From Deltaproteobacteria bacterium (GTDB lineage Bacteria > Desulfobacterota > DSM-4660 > Desulfatiglandales > HGW-15): a DNA stretch of 64,000 nt. Where the stretch lies: assembly GCA_020060215.1 (NCBI GenBank), contig JAGVAP010000082.1, positions 62,001-126,000 on the forward strand, given 5' to 3'. Positions within the stretch are counted from its first letter, which is position 1, and each line of letters starts with the position of its first letter. The notes beneath the pieces were generated by a model. The model was not told the origin of the DNA and ran no database searches. It saw nothing but the letters and a program-made list of their open reading frames with translations. Position numbers and translations under genes: made by a program. Below are positions 62,735 to 64,000 of the stretch, piece after piece.

Positions 62735-63877
62735 CGGGCGGGCGCTGTGAATGGCGCTCCAGAGCGTCTGGCAATGGCTCTCCAGCCGTTCTTCTACCAG
62801 GGCAGCCGTCTCTCCGCTCTCGTTCCGGTAGAGTTCCAGCAAGGGGCGTGAGAGCCGCAGCAGTTCATCCTGCCCAAAGCTCCTCAGCAGCCCGGCGAAG
62901 CCGTCCACTCCGTTTTCGAAGCGACCTTCTTTCTCCATGATCCTGAGGGCCTGGAAAAAACCCTCCACGGTCGGTTCAACGGCGCGTCCCGGCGCCCAGG
63001 CCACGTCGCCCACGCCCTCCCACCGGTCCAGTCGTGTGCGTATGGTCAGGTTGAGGAAGAAGGTGATGAGGGCCATGACCCTGTTGATGTCCTGCTCCTC
63101 CAGGAAGACCATCAGAGGCTCATACCCCCTGACCGTGGTGAGCCGGACGTCGACCTTTTCCCCCTCGCTCTTCACGATGAAATCCCCCGCAGCATGGAGC
63201 CACGGATAGATGTGGTGCGTGCTGACCACATTGTAGTAGAGGGTGAGGATCAAGGCCGACTGCCTGTAGATCTCGAAGGCCTCCCTGTCGCAGGCGTCCC
63301 GATAGCCCTTCCTGAAATCCCAGATGACCAGGCGAGGCTCACCCGAATCCCCCGGATGGAGGTGCCATTCATGATAGCCGTCAAACCATTCTCCCATCAT
63401 CATGGCCATCTCCGGAGGGGCGCCGGGAGACGCCAACGCCATCGTGTCGAGGAGGTACACTTCAGGGATGAAGGGGAGCCGGAAAGAGTCGTTCAGAAGT
63501 TTCAGGATCTCGAATTCCCGCTGCAGCGCCTGCCTGCTGCCTTCCGTGACGGCCGCGCTCACGACGAACTTGTGCCGTAGCTCCGGGCCGAGGATCTCGA
63601 CGCTCGACAGATGGTAGAGCCCGCCGTGCTTTTCACTGCGAATCATCAGCTCATGGATATCCGAGGTCTCGATCTCCTTGCTCGTGATCCTTTTCAGCAG
63701 AGACAGCAGGGGTTCGCCTCCCTGGCCGGTGACGAACTGCTCGATGGCCCTGAAATAGTCGCCCAGCCGGAGGTGTGGATGCTCCTGCATGGGGCCCAGC
63801 AGAAAAGGACGTGCCAGGAGTGCAGCGTCTACGGGGAGATCCCCGTTCGGGGACGAGAAGAGGTATCGGACATTCAT
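62693..63877 (-). CDS. Uncharacterised protein with possible kinase-like fold
   Basis: I do not recognise this 394-residue protein with certainty. It has no signal peptide. The segment RHKFVVSAAVTEGSRQALQREFEILKLLND (split: KFVVSAAV, then EFEILKLL) recalls the N-lobe of protein or aminoglycoside kinases, with a Lys before a helix containing Glu, but no HxD or DFG motif is evident. LVIWDFRKGYRDA and LTTVRGYEPLMVFLEE are other notable parts. The last residues are coded by a dispersed palindrome, so the C-terminus may be extended by repeat insertion. It overlaps the upstream gene by 4 bp (ATGA), so both form a unit. Confidence 0.75.
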   Translation of the reverse strand: MNVRYLFSSPNGDLPVDAALLARPFLLGPMQEHPHLRLGDYFRAIEQFVTGQGGEPLLSLLKRITSKEIETSDIHELMIRSEKHGGLYHLSSVEILGPELRHKFVVSAAVTEGSRQALQREFEILKLLNDSFRLPFIPEVYLLDTMALASPGAPPEMAMMMGEWFDGYHEWHLHPGDSGEPRLVIWDFRKGYRDACDREAFEIYRQSALILTLYYNVVSTHHIYPWLHAAGDFIVKSEGEKVDVRLTTVRGYEPLMVFLEEQDINRVMALITFFLNLTIRTRLDRWEGVGDVAWAPGRAVEPTVEGFFQALRIMEKEGRFENGVDGFAGLLRSFGQDELLRLSRPLLELYRNESGETAALVEERLESHCQTLWSAIHSARPQDGWSDLSSIASA

Positions 63878-64000
63878 ATCCTTGCGATGGCCTCCGCCGC
63901 AATCTCTCCGATCGTCTTCTTGCGGAGATGCCCGTTCTCGTAGTGGGTCAACTCTGCGCGGCTTTGCCTCAGCCTTTCGAGGCCGGCCCTTGCCTCGTCG
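63874..64000 (-). CDS. C-terminal fragment of an unknown gene (partial)
   Basis: Only the last 41 residues are inside the window: ...LERLRQSRAELTHYENGHLR then KKTIGEIAAEAIARI. They look helical and charged. The stop codon overlaps the start of the next gene (ATGA), so the two are coupled. No family can be named from this piece. Confidence 0.7.
   Translation of the reverse strand, partial: DEARAGLERLRQSRAELTHYENGHLRKKTIGEIAAEAIARI

Overview
The window looks like a chromosomal segment of a high-GC, anaerobic, sulfate-reducing member of the former Deltaproteobacteria (Desulfobacterota). The main evidence is a complete dissimilatory sulfite reductase locus (dsrA, dsrB, dsrD, divergent dsrN-type amidotransferase and dsrC), an Ech-type membrane [NiFe] hydrogenase, corrinoid methyltransferase genes and a fungal-like IlvC. 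No rRNA, tRNA or CRISPR array was seen. Species cannot be named from the sequence alone.

Layout, left to right. 1-4.6 kb: a reverse-strand branched-chain-amino-acid-type ABC importer (substrate-binding protein, LivH, LivM, LivG, LivF, the last cut by the window edge), with a LuxR-type regulator just upstream. 6.2-10 kb: a MarR regulator divergent from a three-gene corrinoid methyltransferase module (pterin-type methyltransferase, B12 protein, UroD-family methyltransferase). A palindromic operator candidate lies between them. This resembles O-demethylase (MtvABC-type) systems. 10-21 kb: Hsp20, a 214-bp tandem non-coding duplication, an M1-family metallopeptidase, bacteriohemerythrin, a GAF histidine kinase, a CDF metal exporter, NADP-type isocitrate dehydrogenase, an MFS transporter and an MltD-type lytic transglycosylase.

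21-24.3 kb is an AT-richer scar with at least three integrase relics, around a MarR regulator and a small membrane protein. 24.3-29.3 kb: kaiC-kaiB-kaiB-PAS histidine kinase-response regulator, a non-cyanobacterial Kai cluster. 29.6 kb: an MNT-type antitoxin with only a stub of its HEPN partner. 30.2-35.4 kb: echABCDEF (reverse strand). 35.8 kb: a protein made of three fused RidA domains. 37.6-40.6 kb: a PilZ protein followed by a PilB/GspE ATPase with a C-terminal cyclic-nucleotide-binding domain. 41 kb: a solo B3/4 domain protein.

41.7-53.9 kb is one branched-chain amino acid biosynthesis operon: cimA-leuA-leuC-leuD-ilvD-ilvB-ilvN-ilvC-leuB. It is preceded by a complete transcription attenuator: promoter, 38-residue leader peptide full of Ile/Val/Leu codons, antiterminator and terminator. 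With cimA present and no ilvA, isoleucine is probably made through citramalate. A nitrilase-family amidohydrolase follows. 55-61.6 kb is the dsr region plus a TPR protein and a small unrecognised gene with its own promoter and terminator. The right end holds a YkgJ-type cysteine-cluster protein and two overlapping reverse-strand genes of unknown function.

Several families of short, mostly inverted dispersed repeats occupy intergenic gaps throughout, including gaps inside the ech and ilv/leu operons. They mark gene boundaries and argue against upstream start codons in several genes.
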